This document shows, one piece after another, positions 6,684-13,159 of a stretch of 13,867 bases of DNA. Location: positions 1 through 13,867 of the forward strand of contig JAXJVS010000054.1 in the NCBI GenBank assembly GCA_036308445.1. The letters are read 5' to 3'. Numbering within the stretch: position 1 is the stretch's first letter; every line of letters starts with the position of its first letter. The stretch is from MGBC113645 sp036308445 (GTDB lineage Bacteria > Bacillota_I > Bacilli_A > Erysipelotrichales > Coprobacillaceae). Both the position numbers and the translations under genes were made by a program. The notes under the pieces are model-generated. The model was not told the origin of the DNA. It saw nothing but the letters and a program-made list of their open reading frames with translations, and searched no databases.

Positions 6684-7573
6684 AATATACAATCCGTAAT
6701 CAATATATAACTTTTATTATAGATAAACAATTTATCTATAAATCTATTGATGATGTTTTTGAATATTTTCATTTATCAAGAAAAACAATTCACCTATTAA
6801 AACAAAATAAAGAATATTCTTTAAATAATCATTTTGTTTCATCACAAACAATCCTACAAAAAAATGATCGACTAACAATCAAAGCCTTTGAAACAAATGA
6901 TTTTATGTATTCTCCTACACCTTCTTCAATAGATATAATCTATGAAGATGATTTCTTTTTAATTGTAAATAAACCAGCATTTTTACCAGTCTATCCTGAT
7001 TCATTAGATAAAATAGAATCACTAAGCCATTATGTTAGCTACTATTATCAACAATCTGGATATGATATACCAGTAAGACCAATACATCGCTTAGATAATG
7101 ATACTACTGGTTTAGTTATATACTGTAAATGTGCATTAATTCAACCATTATTAGATTATCAATTATCAATTAAAGGAATCAAAAGAGAATACAAAGCAAT
7201 AGTTAAAGGAAACCTAGATAGGAAAAAATATACAGTAAAAACAAATACAGCTAGAGATCGACATAACAGTAAAAAAATGAGAGTATCTAAAGACGGAAAA
7301 GAAACAATTACTCATTATCAGTTAATTAAGAATTATGAAAGTTATGCCTATATAAAATGCCAGCTACAAACAGGTAGAAAACATCAAATAAGAGTTCATA
7401 TGGCATATAGTGGACATCCTTTAGTTGGTGATATATTATATGGAAAACCTTCAAACCAAATAAAAAGACAGGCATTACATGCCTATCTTATTGAAATGGT
7501 TCATCCAATAACATTAGAAATATTACATATCGAATGTCCTAATCCTCAAGATATTCAAAACTTACTAACTTAA
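6680..7573 (+). CDS. RluA-family RNA pseudouridine synthase
   Basis: The 297-aa protein has the RluA catalytic motif PIHRLDNDTTGLVIYCK (134-150), with D139 as the nucleophilic aspartate that isomerises uridine to pseudouridine. It also has the downstream LQTGRKHQIRVHMA motif and HPLVGDILYG, both typical of the RluA/RluC/RluD group. INKPAFLPVYP-like sequence at 96-105 is the conserved entry strand. Residues 15-70 look like a divergent S4-type RNA-binding domain. It would modify rRNA or tRNA in the cytosol; the exact uridine is unknown. The ATG overlaps the rlmA stop codon and lacks a good ribosome site of its own, implying coupling. Its last 35 nt overlap, tail to tail, the gene at 7539. Confidence 0.92.
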   Translation: MKYTIRNQYITFIIDKQFIYKSIDDVFEYFHLSRKTIHLLKQNKEYSLNNHFVSSQTILQKNDRLTIKAFETNDFMYSPTPSSIDIIYEDDFFLIVNKPAFLPVYPDSLDKIESLSHYVSYYYQQSGYDIPVRPIHRLDNDTTGLVIYCKCALIQPLLDYQLSIKGIKREYKAIVKGNLDRKKYTVKTNTARDRHNSKKMRVSKDGKETITHYQLIKNYESYAYIKCQLQTGRKHQIRVHMAYSGHPLVGDILYGKPSNQIKRQALHAYLIEMVHPITLEILHIECPNPQDIQNLLT

Positions 7574-8120
7574 CAATATTTCTACAATCTATTTCAAAAA
7601 GAATACTTGCAGATATAACTCTACGTTCACCACAATCTGAGAAGATGATATCAACATCATCTTCTTTTCTTTCATACCCACTAATACACACCCAATGCCA
7701 ATTATCCTCTTCTAATTCCTTAGCCCTATGTGATAATATTAAGACTCCTACAGGATGTTTATTATCAATACTAGTCTGTATAAACTTTATAGATTGTGGT
7801 ACTGATTTTGGTTTCTTTAAATATCTTGGTTTTAACCTAATATCTTCTTTATTCATTCTTTCAATCATTTTATGAGCAAATTTATAAAAATAAGGAAATC
7901 CCATTCTTCCAGGAGTCATGTATCTATATAAATCATTCATAATATTAAGAAACTCATTCTTATGACATTTTTCTATATTCATATAATAAGCATATAAATT
8001 ACTACCTAATACACTGCCGCATCCTGCTCTTCTAGCCCATTCATCTTCAAACCAATCTTGATTACCACCATAACCTATAAGTTCATTTTCATATACTTGT
8101 GTGATTTTTAATTCTGGCAT
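7539..8120 (-). CDS. Putative papain-fold (C39-like) cysteine peptidase, no signal peptide
   Basis: The 193-aa protein is not a family I can name with certainty, but it has a plausible papain-like triad in the right order. The candidate residues are C34 in RRAGCGSVLGSNLYAY (31-46), H142 in NWHWVCISGY (140-149) and D162 in FSDCGE (160-165), with Q21 of GGNQDWF before the Cys as a possible oxyanion-hole residue. A small Cys-Gly-(S/P) helix, then a W-H-(W/Y)-V strand and a D-x-G turn is the arrangement of C39-like peptidases and related transglutaminase-like folds. No signal peptide or membrane helix is present, so it seems cytosolic. The start is fixed by AAGGAGA 7 nt upstream. It lies downstream of the lipoprotein gene beyond a hairpin. 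Catalysis is inferred, not shown. Confidence 0.68.
   Translation of the reverse strand: MPELKITQVYENELIGYGGNQDWFEDEWARRAGCGSVLGSNLYAYYMNIEKCHKNEFLNIMNDLYRYMTPGRMGFPYFYKFAHKMIERMNKEDIRLKPRYLKKPKSVPQSIKFIQTSIDNKHPVGVLILSHRAKELEEDNWHWVCISGYERKEDDVDIIFSDCGERRVISASILFEIDCRNIVKLVSFEYLED
7639..7674 (+). terminator. Hairpin terminator for the rlmA operon, located inside the opposing gene
   Basis: Arms GAAGATGAT (7641-7649) and ATCATCTTC (7656-7664) form a perfect 9-bp stem, extendable to 10, with a 6-nt loop, followed on the plus strand by TTTTCTTTC. It lies about 65 nt past the pseudouridine synthase stop codon and within codons of the opposing peptidase gene that encode an acidic KEDDVDII stretch. 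No other plus-strand hairpin with a T tail is visible here. Confidence 0.45.
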
Positions 8121-8142
8121 ATTATTTCTCCTTGAATTTAAA

Positions 8143-8161
8143 ACGAACCTATAAGGTTCGT
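8143..8161 (-). terminator. Short hairpin between the lipoprotein and peptidase genes, probable weak terminator
   Basis: Perfect arms ACGAACCT / AGGTTCGT enclose a 3-nt loop. It starts 5 nt after the lipoprotein stop codon. On the minus strand it is followed by TTTTAAATT, a broken U tract, so termination may be partial and let some transcription continue into the peptidase gene, which has no promoter of its own in the 45-nt gap. Confidence 0.5.
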
Positions 8162-8165
8162 CATC

Positions 8166-8849
8166 TTATTTATACACTTTTATTGTTCCTTGAATACGTA
8201 CAATATGGATTGTTTCATAATCTTTTACAATTATTTTAACATTATTACCATCACTCTTTAAACTATTAGATATAGAACTACCACTAGTTAAACTATTTTT
8301 ATATAACTGCCCTTTTGTTTCATCATAATTAAATGCAGACTTTACTGTCATTTTTTCTGACGAATCATTATAGTATCCTTCAACCTCTTTTTCAGTAGTC
8401 TCTAAAAAACTCATCACTTCAGTCTCAACATTATATGATAACCATTTATAACTAGAATTAGTATATTCGCTCTCTACTGCAATATCAGCTTCGACTGTTT
8501 TATTTGCATACTCGTCTTTTAAATATAAACAATTTAAAAGACTAACAGACTCTATTTCATCAAAAGCATCAGTAAAAATATTAACATTCTTCTTTATTTC
8601 CAGATAATCTTTCCAATTATCAATAGTTATCTCAATCTCTTCATATTCATCTGAAACATAAGGTGCTTTCTTTGTTTCAGTAATAATTCTTTGTAATTCA
8701 TACTCTGCTGAATCATAATTACCATTTTCTACACAATTAATCAAATAACCATATTTTTCTAGTTTCTCTTCATTTTCCTTATTACCACAAGCCGTTAATG
8801 AAAATACCATCAATAAACACAACAAACTAAGAATTATTCTTTTCATCAT
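8166..8849 (-). CDS. Small lipoprotein of unknown function
   Basis: The 227-aa product begins with a classic lipoprotein signal: MKR basic start, hydrophobic core IILSLLCLLMVFS, then the lipobox LTAC with C21 as the lipidated cysteine (signal peptidase II site). The mature protein would be anchored to the outer face of the membrane. The rest is acidic and hydrophilic: a helical N-terminal part rich in Glu/Lys (24-100), then a likely beta-rich part with Ser/Thr/Tyr ending in IHIVRIQGTIKVYK. I recognise no domain or enzyme motif. GGGGAG stands 3 nt before the first ATG and 6 nt before the second (8846), so the second may be the true start. A well-placed promoter precedes it, so it is transcribed separately from the PHP gene. 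Confidence 0.82.
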   Translation of the reverse strand: MMKRIILSLLCLLMVFSLTACGNKENEEKLEKYGYLINCVENGNYDSAEYELQRIITETKKAPYVSDEYEEIEITIDNWKDYLEIKKNVNIFTDAFDEIESVSLLNCLYLKDEYANKTVEADIAVESEYTNSSYKWLSYNVETEVMSFLETTEKEVEGYYNDSSEKMTVKSAFNYDETKGQLYKNSLTSGSSISNSLKSDGNNVKIIVKDYETIHIVRIQGTIKVYK

Positions 8850-8869
8850 CTTCTCCCCTTCATATATAC

Positions 8870-8899
8870 ATTATAAATAGATATATACTACTTTGTCTA
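8870..8899 (-). promoter_or_regulatory. Promoter of the lipoprotein gene
   Basis: Minus-strand -35 TAGACA (8894-8899) and -10 TATAAT (8870-8875) are 18 nt apart, close to the housekeeping sigma consensus. The predicted start near 8863 leaves a leader of about 14-17 nt carrying the GGGGAG ribosome site. Confidence 0.6.
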
Positions 8900-8911
8900 G
8901 AATCAAAATCT

Positions 8912-9883
8912 CTATTTCAAGTTTATTGCATTTGTCCATGCTGTTTTTCCTTTATCATCAATACATTCAATTCTAATATAAGTCTCATTACCTTTTAGAA
9001 TATGTTCACCATATTCTAAAATACTATCTTTTCTCATAATTGTTTCACTACTATTAATTGGTCCACCAGCAATAAAATGAATATATTCTACATGAGAACA
9101 ATGAACATACACTTTATTACCATCAATTCCCCATTGATAAATACTAGGTCCACTACTAAAATAATAATCACCATTCAACATATGATTTATAATTGCTTCA
9201 TGTGATAATTCTTCCGATCTTACCATAATATAGCCACCCAAACTATCAAAACGCTCTTCTAGATTATGATTATCATCAGCAGCAAAACCATATACAAAAT
9301 GATTTCTTCTCAACATTTCATCCCAAAATACACTATTATAACCTTCTCCACATTCAATGACTGTTGCATAATTATATACTTCCATAGCCCATACATTTTC
9401 TAACCCAACAACTTCATCCATATATACCCTAGACCATGTAGGATGATTATAAGTTACAAAACAACCTTTTGATATTAAATCATCAATAACCTTTTGAGCC
9501 GCTTCTAAACCATCCCATGTTCCTTTATAAATTGGAACTTCTAATCGTGTATCATGTTGAATAAGATTATGACCTGCCTGTTGCTGCATGTCTTTATTTC
9601 CTAATATCCCATGAATATGATGAGTTTTAACTCTATCACCATGATTATCGTACAATACAGCTGAAGCTTCTACACTTGGCAACAATATAAAATCCTCACT
9701 ATCATATACATTTCTTAAATCTACATAATAATCATGTTCACTTAAACTTAAGAAATCATATCCATTATCCTTATAAAGCTGAACTGCTTCACTAGGAGTT
9801 AATCTACCATCAGATAAAGTTGTATGACAATGAATATTACCTTTATACCATTTACCTTCTTTACTAAACATTTCTTTTTTCAT
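8912..9883 (-). CDS. PHP-domain metallohydrolase (CehA/McbA-like)
   Basis: The 323-aa protein has the polymerase-and-histidinol-phosphatase metal-binding pattern. It starts with NIHCHTTLSDG (16-26: H18, H20, D25), then SEHD (48-51: H50), E72 in PSVEAS, the His cluster HHIHG (88-92), YNHPTW (145-150: H147) and GFAADDNH (199-206: D203/D204, H206). These residues would hold two or three divalent metals for phosphoester or related hydrolysis in the cytosol. Residues about 225-323 form a beta-rich tail (SSGPSIYQWGIDG onward), as in CehA/McbA-type members. The substrate is unknown; family members range from phosphatases to carbamate and ester hydrolases. The ATG is preceded by AGGGTGAT, a moderate ribosome site. 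The gene lies between two transcription units with hairpins upstream. Confidence 0.85.
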   Translation of the reverse strand: MKKEMFSKEGKWYKGNIHCHTTLSDGRLTPSEAVQLYKDNGYDFLSLSEHDYYVDLRNVYDSEDFILLPSVEASAVLYDNHGDRVKTHHIHGILGNKDMQQQAGHNLIQHDTRLEVPIYKGTWDGLEAAQKVIDDLISKGCFVTYNHPTWSRVYMDEVVGLENVWAMEVYNYATVIECGEGYNSVFWDEMLRRNHFVYGFAADDNHNLEERFDSLGGYIMVRSEELSHEAIINHMLNGDYYFSSGPSIYQWGIDGNKVYVHCSHVEYIHFIAGGPINSSETIMRKDSILEYGEHILKGNETYIRIECIDDKGKTAWTNAINLK

Positions 9884-9917
9884 ATAATTATCACCCTGAT
9901 TTCCATTTTACACGAGT

Positions 9918-9943
9918 AAAGTATTTCTTTAAAGAAATACTTT
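9918..9943. repeat. Perfect 26-bp palindrome upstream of the PHP gene
   Basis: The half-site AAAGTATTTCTTT is followed directly by its exact reverse complement, with no spacer. It lies 35 bp before the PHP start codon and partly overlaps a second 12-bp palindrome, CTTTTATAAAAG (9940-9951). Being very AT-rich and lacking a clean T tail on either strand, it looks more like a protein-binding operator or an RNA stability hairpin than a terminator. Confidence 0.6.
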
Positions 9944-9951
9944 TATAAAAG

Positions 9952-9976
9952 AAAAAATCACCTTTCGGTGACTTTT
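9952..9976 (-). terminator. Terminator downstream of the acyl-ACP thioesterase
   Basis: On the minus strand the stem TCACC / GGTGA closes a GAAA tetraloop, is lengthened by A-U pairs, and runs into TTTTTTC. The GNRA loop and six-U tail make it a convincing intrinsic terminator. It is about 100 nt past the thioesterase stop codon and upstream of the PHP gene. On the plus strand the tail is the shorter CTTTTC. Confidence 0.65.
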
Positions 9977-9985
9977 CTCATATCT

Positions 9986-10015
9986 GTATTCTACGGGAAA
10001 ACGAATACTATTATA
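9986..10015 (-). promoter_or_regulatory. Possible -10 box and hairpin in the gap before the PHP gene
   Basis: A minus-strand TATAAT (10010-10015) is followed by a 6-bp inverted repeat GTATTC/GAATAC (9986-9991 and 10003-10008). No convincing -35 hexamer or TG extension is seen, so this is a weak promoter call. If used, its transcript would meet the terminator hairpin at 9952-9976 after about 50 nt, before the PHP gene. Confidence 0.22.
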
Positions 10016-10076
10016 GATATTTGGGACAAGCACATAATAGCATAAAAATGCCCCAATTATTTTCAAATTATGAAAA

Positions 10077-10790
10077 TTAACGATTATCAAACAGCATCTC
10101 TACAATGAAAGCCATTTCATTTTCTACTACACCTTTTATAATGTATTTATCAGCATTTTTTCCTACATACAAATCAACTAAAGAAGCTGGTTTTATCTCC
10201 TTACGATAATTAATAGATAATTCTTTAATATACTTTGTCTTATAGAAATCTAAATCCACAAGATCACAAGCCCATTCTAAATATCGAGCATTATTCATGT
10301 GCTGATTAACATCTAAATCACTATACATTACTTTTCTTTGAGATACTAATTCCATTTCTATATCTTCTTTAATTGTTTTAGGTGTTTCCAATGGTATTTG
10401 ACATTTTATATCTGGTACATTTAAACCTACTCTTTTAGGTGCAACTATACTTCTTTTTTCTAAGTCGATTAATGTCCATACAGAAGCAATAGTTCCCACT
10501 AGTTCATTTTCTTTTTTTATATAATAATTTCTTGGAAAAGTAACAAATGTTCCTTTATCCACAGATGTTTCTATTTCAATGCTATCATCTGCTCTTATTG
10601 GTTCTTTTAACTTCATTGTCTGTTTTGCAACTACCCAGCCATACTGCTTTCTCATTTCATTATTCCACATACCTATTTCTAGTGCATTCTTAGTAGCAAG
10701 CCATGCTAATGTAGAAAAAAGTGATGTTAATTTATAGTTTCCCATATAATCTACATCATTAAAATCTAATGTTTTCTTAATAAAAGTCAT
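10077..10790 (-). CDS. Acyl-ACP thioesterase (bacterial FatA/FatB-like)
   Basis: The 237-aa length fits bacterial acyl-ACP thioesterases, which are two hotdog domains in tandem (about 1-125 and 148-237). GWVVAKQTMKLKEPIRADD (51-69) is the conserved first-domain strand. The second domain holds the catalytic D-x-N-x-H as D160-V-N162-Q-H164, then NARYLEW. E198 in NYRKEIKP lies 34 residues after the His, the spacing of the catalytic Glu in plant FatB. The plant Cys next to that Glu is Ile199 here. The enzyme releases free fatty acids from acyl-ACP in the cytosol and so sets chain supply in fatty acid synthesis. AGAGGTGA lies before the ATG. It is a single-gene unit, closed by the terminator at 9952-9976. 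Confidence 0.9.
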   Translation of the reverse strand: MTFIKKTLDFNDVDYMGNYKLTSLFSTLAWLATKNALEIGMWNNEMRKQYGWVVAKQTMKLKEPIRADDSIEIETSVDKGTFVTFPRNYYIKKENELVGTIASVWTLIDLEKRSIVAPKRVGLNVPDIKCQIPLETPKTIKEDIEMELVSQRKVMYSDLDVNQHMNNARYLEWACDLVDLDFYKTKYIKELSINYRKEIKPASLVDLYVGKNADKYIIKGVVENEMAFIVEMLFDNR

Positions 10791-10812
10791 AATTTCACCT
10801 CTTTAACTAGAT

Positions 10813-10840
10813 ATTATATACTAATTATTTCAAATATAAA
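10813..10840 (-). promoter_or_regulatory. Candidate promoter of the acyl-ACP thioesterase gene
   Basis: A perfect minus-strand TATAAT (10813-10818) lies 16 nt from TTTATA (10835-10840), a four-of-six match to the -35 consensus. It is 23 nt upstream of the start codon and next to the divergent promoter of the membrane protein gene. Confidence 0.42.
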
Positions 10841-10850
10841 GATTTTTCCT

Positions 10851-10878
10851 TTGTGAAATTACAAATTTATTGTATAAT
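10851..10878 (+). promoter_or_regulatory. Candidate promoter of the three-helix membrane protein gene
   Basis: TTGTGA (10851-10856) and TATAAT (10873-10878) are 16 nt apart. A small inverted repeat TTTGT/ACAAA (10850-10854, 10861-10865) overlaps the -35 box and could bind a regulator. The predicted start near 10885 gives a leader of about 20 nt carrying AAAGGAAG. Confidence 0.5.
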
Positions 10879-10904
10879 AAATCTGTGTGAAAGGAAGTTG
10901 TTTT

Positions 10905-11399
10905 ATGACTGTATCAGAACTTGTGTTAAATGTATTAAGTTTTTTGATGTTATTAGTATTAGCTTGGTTTACTTTTACAATAGTTAATATTACTGTTACT
11001 ATTTTTAAAACAAGAAAACAAGATAAGACTTTAAAATTCTGTTTTAATCGTGGTGGTAAAATATTCTTTATTGTTTCTAGTGTTGTATTCTTAGCTCTCT
11101 TTATTGGTGGTATTATTGCAATTGTATACGGATTAACTCATGATAATATTTCTATGTATAGAGTAGCAATCAACCTAATGGGGTTAGGATCACTTTTATA
11201 TTCTTTATTACTTTCTAATACTATTCAATTAGGAAGAAAAGACTTGATGATTGGAAGAATGCTTATAGATTATCGTAAAATGAAGAAAGTGACTTTCAGT
11301 TTAGATGATAGAGTAACATTTGTATATGCTCAAAAAGAATATACATTTACAACACGTTTTGCAGATTTGACAGAAATCAAAAAAGCAATGAAAAGATAA
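10905..11399 (+). CDS. Uncharacterised membrane protein with three predicted helices
   Basis: From the ATG at 10905 the product is 164 aa. Hydrophobic segments lie at about residues 3-30, 49-75 and 86-108, with basic linkers (FKTRKQDKTLK after the first) that suggest the loop after helix 1 is cytosolic. The last 50 residues are soluble: GRMLIDYRKMKKVTFSLDD... resembles the short beta-rich tail of small bacterial PH-like or DUF membrane proteins, but I cannot name the family. The frame is open to a GTG at 10887, but that codon lies at the predicted transcription start and upstream of the ribosome site AAAGGAAG, so the ATG is preferred. It forms its own unit: promoter just upstream, strong terminator immediately after the stop codon. 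Function is unknown. Confidence 0.75.
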   Translation: MTVSELVLNVLSFLMLLVLAWFTFTIVNITVTIFKTRKQDKTLKFCFNRGGKIFFIVSSVVFLALFIGGIIAIVYGLTHDNISMYRVAINLMGLGSLLYSLLLSNTIQLGRKDLMIGRMLIDYRKMKKVTFSLDDRVTFVYAQKEYTFTTRFADLTEIKKAMKR

Positions 11400-11424
11400 A
11401 AACTTGGGAATCCCAAGTTTTTTT
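11398..11424. terminator. Strong bidirectional terminator between membrane protein and ABC exporter genes
   Basis: An 11-bp perfect stem, half-site AAAAACTTGGG, has a 3-nt loop (AAT on the plus strand) and is followed by a run of seven T on the plus strand. The mirror A tract gives U-rich tails in both directions. It overlaps the stop codon of the rightward gene and touches that of the leftward ABC gene (11423-11425), so both convergent units end here. Confidence 0.85.
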
Positions 11425-13159
11425 ATTCTTCAATATCAAATTGACTATAATATAGATGATGATAGAAATCTTTATGTGCTAGTAATTCTTCGTGTGTTCC
11501 TTGTTCAATAATATGTCCTTTATCCATAACAATAATCTTATCAGCTTTTTTAATTGTAGACAATCTATGAGCAACAATAAAAGTTGTTCTACCTTCCATC
11601 ATCACTTCAAAAGCATCTTGTATCTGTTTCTCTGTTCTTGTATCAATAGATGAAGTCGCTTCATCTAAAATAAGCATTGGTGGTTTAACTAACATAATAC
11701 GAGCAATACATAATAATTGTTTCTGTCCCTGTGATAAGTTTCCACCATCTTCGCTAATCATTGTGTCATAGCCATCCTTCAATTGAACAATAAACTTATG
11801 TGCATGAGCATTTTTAGCAGCTTTTATAATTTCTTCATCACTTACATTTTTATTGCCATAAGCAATATTCTCCTTAATTGTTCCATGAAACAACCAGGTA
11901 TCTTGTAAAACCATACCATATAAACTTCTTAGATAATCTCTATTCATTTCATTTATATTGATTCCATCAATATAAATATTGCCTTTATCAGGATCATAAA
12001 AACGCATTAATAAATTAATAAATGTTGTTTTACCGCATCCTGTAGGACCTACTATTGCAATAGTTTCTCCACTACGTACACTTAATGAAAAGTCTTCTAT
12101 TAATGGATTATTCTGATCATAAGAAAAATTGATATTATCTATTTCTATATTTCCTTGAGGATTAACAATCGTTTTAGGATTATCTATTTCTGTAATTATC
12201 TCTTGATCTAATAAAGCAAATACTCTTGAAGCACATGCTAGAGCAGTCTGCAATTCAGATATAACATTAGATATTTCATTAAAAGGTTTTGTATACTGAT
12301 TAGCATAAGTTAAGAAACTTGATAAAGACCCAACACTAAAGTTTCCTGACATAACCTGTAAAGCCCCAAAAATACATACAGAAGCATAAACTATATTATT
12401 CACAACTCTTGTACTAGGATTAACTAATGCTCCATAGAATTGAGATTTAACCCCACTAATATGAACTTTACTATTTATCTCTTTAAACTTCTCTATATTT
12501 TCTTTCTCATATCCAAAAGCTTTAATAATTTTCTGATGACCAATCATTTCTTCTATATATCCACTCATTTCACCTCTTAAAGCTAATTGTTCCTGAAAAT
12601 ACTTATATGTCCTTCTTACTATGACAGATGCCACAACTAAAGATAATGGTGTTAATACAACTACAATTGATGCTATAGGAATACTAATATAAATCATAAA
12701 ACCTACGGTTCCAACAATCGTCATAATACCACTAAATAAATGAGTAAAGCCCTGTAATAAACCATCACCTATTAAATCAATATCATGAATCATTCTACTC
12801 ATTAAATCACCATGAGAAGAAGAATCGACAAAACTTAATGGTAAAGAAGAATAACGGTGAAATAACTGATTTCTTAAATCTTTAGTTATATTATAAGTTA
12901 AATGATTAGACATTCTTACTAATAACCATTGAAATAAAGAAGCTAAAACTATAGAAATAAAGATATAAATTATTCTTAATTTTAATAAATGCAAATCAAC
13001 ATGACCAACACCAATCAATAAATCAACAGCTTGCCCTATTAAAATAGGAGTTAATAAAGTAAATACAATATTTAAAAAAGAAAAAATGAAAGCAAAATAC
13101 AAATACCTCAAATAAGGCTTACAAAAAGTAAGTAATCTTTTTAATGTCTTTATATTCAT
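11423..13159 (-). CDS. ABC exporter half-transporter, permease plus ATPase; canonical Walker B, degenerate signature
   Basis: At 578 aa this is a full half-size exporter: about six membrane helices within residues 15-310 (type IV ABC exporter fold), then an ATPase domain. ATPase motifs are Walker A GPTGCGKT (371-378), Q-loop Q419, signature LSQGQ (475-479), Walker B MLILDE with the catalytic E500, and H-loop H531 in VAHRLS. The signature departs from LSGGQ by Gln for Gly, while E500 and H531 are intact. This is the pattern of the subunit that supplies the active Walker B site in heterodimeric exporters (BmrCD, LmrCD, TM287/288 types). It overlaps the upstream partner gene by ATGA, with GGGGAGGTG as ribosome site. 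Such pumps export drugs, lipids or peptides; the substrate is unknown. Confidence 0.93.
   Translation of the reverse strand: MNIKTLKRLLTFCKPYLRYLYFAFIFSFLNIVFTLLTPILIGQAVDLLIGVGHVDLHLLKLRIIYIFISIVLASLFQWLLVRMSNHLTYNITKDLRNQLFHRYSSLPLSFVDSSSHGDLMSRMIHDIDLIGDGLLQGFTHLFSGIMTIVGTVGFMIYISIPIASIVVVLTPLSLVVASVIVRRTYKYFQEQLALRGEMSGYIEEMIGHQKIIKAFGYEKENIEKFKEINSKVHISGVKSQFYGALVNPSTRVVNNIVYASVCIFGALQVMSGNFSVGSLSSFLTYANQYTKPFNEISNVISELQTALACASRVFALLDQEIITEIDNPKTIVNPQGNIEIDNINFSYDQNNPLIEDFSLSVRSGETIAIVGPTGCGKTTFINLLMRFYDPDKGNIYIDGININEMNRDYLRSLYGMVLQDTWLFHGTIKENIAYGNKNVSDEEIIKAAKNAHAHKFIVQLKDGYDTMISEDGGNLSQGQKQLLCIARIMLVKPPMLILDEATSSIDTRTEKQIQDAFEVMMEGRTTFIVAHRLSTIKKADKIIVMDKGHIIEQGTHEELLAHKDFYHHLYYSQFDIEE

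Noticed and set aside
6590..6772. 60-codon minus-strand open frame across the rlmA/pseudouridine synthase junction
   Set aside because: It is antisense to two well-supported genes, has no ribosome site, and its product is only the AT-rich shadow of those codons.
7645..7875. 76-codon plus-strand open frame inside the peptidase gene
   Set aside because: It lies opposite a gene with good start signals, has no ribosome site, and begins within the proposed terminator stem.
7539..10790. Defence island made of the peptidase, lipoprotein and PHP genes
   Set aside because: The genes are in separate transcription units with hairpins between them, and no nuclease, NTPase, toxin or mobile-element partner is present; the PHP protein looks like a metabolic CehA/McbA-type hydrolase.
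10887..10904. GTG start giving six extra residues on the three-helix membrane protein
   Set aside because: It lies at the predicted transcription start and before the AAAGGAAG ribosome site; the ATG at 10905 fits better.
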